The notes under the pieces: generated by a model
Database searches by the model: none
What the model saw: only the letters and a program-made list of their open reading frames with translations
Told to the model about the DNA's origin: nothing
Part shown: in pieces, positions 6,430 to 7,643 of the stretch
Layout of the letters: each line of letters opens with the position of its first letter
Position numbering within the stretch: position 1 is the stretch's first letter
Program-made: the position numbers and the translations under genes
From: an uncultured Verrucomicrobia subdivision 3 bacterium
GTDB taxonomy: Bacteria > Verrucomicrobiota > Verrucomicrobiae > Limisphaerales > CAMLLE01
Reading direction: 5' to 3'
DNA length: 7,643 nucleotides
Assembly: GCA_946480555.1 (NCBI GenBank)
Contig: CAMLLE010000127.1
Coordinates: 1-7,643 of the forward strand

Positions 6430-6536
6430 TTCAACGGGTCTGTCCGTTGAACCCGTTGAGCCGTTGAATCGTCGGTCAACCGGAGCGAAAGTGCGAATCA
6501 ACGGTTCAGCAGTTTAACGAGTCAACGATTTTAGAA
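6430..6536. repeat. Array of degenerate 8-bp TTCAACGG-like units in the fusA leader
   Basis: Forward-type units are TTCAACGG (6430-6437), ATCAACGG (6497-6504), TTCAGCAG (6505-6512), TTTAACGA (6513-6520) and GTCAACGA (6521-6528); the last four are head-to-tail with exact 8-base period. Reverse-type units are CCGTTGAA (6444-6451), CCGTTGAG (6453-6460) and CCGTTGAA (6461-6468). The first forward unit can pair with any of the reverse units: 8 bp with the first, 9 bp (6431-6439 with 6451-6459) with the second, or 8 bp with the third. I find no convincing sigma-70 promoter in this gap. Confidence 0.6.
6524..6531 (+). promoter_or_regulatory. AACGATTT element before fusA (candidate translation signal)
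   Basis: AACGATTT ends 6 bases before the fusA ATG and differs by one base from the octamer preceding rpsL and rpsG. It overlaps the last unit of the 8-bp repeat array. No Shine-Dalgarno sequence is present. Confidence 0.35.
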
Positions 6537-6537
6537 C

Positions 6538-7643
6538 ATGCAAGCAGCACCGGAAGCCAAACCAGTCAATTCGCCCAATCGTCAATACACGATGGAGCGG
6601 ACGCGCAACATCGGCATCGCCGCACACATCGACGCCGGCAAAACCACGACGACCGAGCGTATCCTCTTTTACACCGGTCTCATTCACAAGATCGGTGACG
6701 TCGATGACGGCAATACGGTGACGGACTGGATGGAGCAGGAAAAGGAACGCGGCATCACGATCACTTCCGCGGCTGTGACCTGCTTCTGGACGCAGAAATG
6801 CGCCAAGCCTGGCGAAGACAAGATCTACAAGGCTTACAAAGACGTTCCGCATCGCATCAACATCATCGACACTCCTGGACACGTGGATTTCACGGCTGAA
6901 GTCGAGCGTTCGATGCGCGTCCTGGACGGCGCTGTCGCGGTCTTCTGCGGTGTTGCAGGCGTGCAGCCGCAGTCTGAAACCGTCTGGCGCCAGGCGACCA
7001 AGTACAAGGTTCCGCGCATCGCGTTCGTCAACAAGATGGACCGCACCGGCGCGAACTTCGAAAACGCGCTGAACGACATGCGCACGAAGCTCAAAGCGTA
7101 TGCCTTCCCCATCTTCCTGCCGTTGGGCCAGGGCCCTACCGAATCCGAAGGCAAGCCGGTCACAACTGGTTTTGAAGGGGTGATCGACGTCGTCAACCAG
7201 AAGACCATTTATTGGGGACCGACCGAAGCCAACGAAGGTCTCAATTACGAAATCCGCGACATCGCGCCGGAACATCAGGAACGCGCGAAGGCAGCGCTCG
7301 CGGAGTTGATCGATGCCGTTTCCAACAAGGACGACGAGATCGCCAACCTCGTGCTGGAAGACAAACCGATCGAAGCAGCTGTGCTCAAGGCTGCCATTCG
7401 CCGCCTCACGTGCAAGATCGAGCTCGTTCCTGTGCTGTGCGGCACGGCGTTCAAGAAGAAGGGCGTGCAGGTTTTGGTTGACGCGGTTGTCGATTACCTC
7501 CCCAGCCCGCTGGACATTCCGGCGGCGGAAGGCACCGAGCCGGGAACTGAAAACGTCGTTACCGTTGAGGCGAACGACAACAACAAGTTCTGTTCGCTCG
7601 CGTTCAAGCTCTGGACCGATGCCTACGCCGGCAAGTTGGTGTT
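6538..7643 (+). CDS. fusA: Translation elongation factor G, 3' end missing
   Basis: The frame is open from ATG 6538 to the window end, giving the first 368 residues of a protein that is usually about 700. EF-G is the cytoplasmic GTPase that drives tRNA-mRNA translocation and, with RRF, ribosome recycling. Seen here are the P-loop AHIDAGKTTT (from A29), the switch I region RGITITSAA, DTPGH (D111-H115), NKMD (N165-D168) and the G5 region CGTAFKKKGVQ, followed by the start of domain II. The stretch between CFW and HRINIIDTPG is about 11 residues longer than in E. coli EF-G and contains CAKPGEDKIYKAY. The N-terminus is also about 12 residues longer; ATG 6592 would give a start MERTRNIGI, but 6538 is preferred because the leader element lies 6 bases before it. 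Order after rpsL-rpsG fits a str operon, though a terminator lies between. Confidence 0.97.
   Translation, partial: MQAAPEAKPVNSPNRQYTMERTRNIGIAAHIDAGKTTTTERILFYTGLIHKIGDVDDGNTVTDWMEQEKERGITITSAAVTCFWTQKCAKPGEDKIYKAYKDVPHRINIIDTPGHVDFTAEVERSMRVLDGAVAVFCGVAGVQPQSETVWRQATKYKVPRIAFVNKMDRTGANFENALNDMRTKLKAYAFPIFLPLGQGPTESEGKPVTTGFEGVIDVVNQKTIYWGPTEANEGLNYEIRDIAPEHQERAKAALAELIDAVSNKDDEIANLVLEDKPIEAAVLKAAIRRLTCKIELVPVLCGTAFKKKGVQVLVDAVVDYLPSPLDIPAAEGTEPGTENVVTVEANDNNKFCSLAFKLWTDAYAGKLV

Noticed and set aside
6430..6536. CRISPR-like array
   Set aside because: Units are 8 bases, degenerate, in both orientations and without unique spacers; this is a leader repeat array, not CRISPR.
7212..7481. Short + strand open frame inside fusA
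   Set aside because: It lies out of frame within the continuous EF-G reading frame and is Arg/Gln-rich with no motif.

Overview
The window looks like a chromosomal segment of a GC-rich member of the Verrucomicrobiota, possibly from the Limisphaerales/Pedosphaera side. This placement is inferred, not measured. It rests on three things: a secreted protein with a ConA-like domain and a short C-terminal module ending in FYRLQ, a pseudopilin-like protein with the H-X9-DG motif, and a secreted GH31 glycosidase, a combination typical of that phylum and its relatives. All convincing genes lie on the + strand.

Left part (1-5281), accessory. A 5'-truncated secreted beta-rich protein (to 1112) is closed by a perfect 12-bp GC hairpin. 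A prepilin-type H-X9-DG protein (1197-2009) and a signal-peptide GH31 alpha-glycosidase (2066-4423) follow, 56 bases apart and probably co-transcribed. The GH31 enzyme keeps both expected catalytic aspartates and most resembles alpha-xylosidases. After a 168-base gap comes an orphan NarL/FixJ-type response regulator (4592-5281) with no kinase beside it.

Right part (5282-7643), core. This is a str-type operon, rpsL - rpsG - fusA, with fusA running off the right edge. A good extended -10 promoter lies upstream of rpsL (5401-5428), followed by a leader hairpin. A strong intrinsic terminator separates rpsG from fusA.

No gene has a Shine-Dalgarno sequence at normal spacing. Instead, rpsL and rpsG carry the identical octamer AACGAATT exactly 4 bases before their ATG, and fusA carries AACGATTT 6 bases before its ATG. 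The rpsG-fusA gap is largely built from about eight degenerate copies of an 8-bp unit (TTCAACGG-like) in both orientations, able to form mutually exclusive hairpins. These non-coding signals are the most unusual content of the window. I see no CRISPR array, insertion sequence, tRNA, rRNA or clear new multi-gene system.
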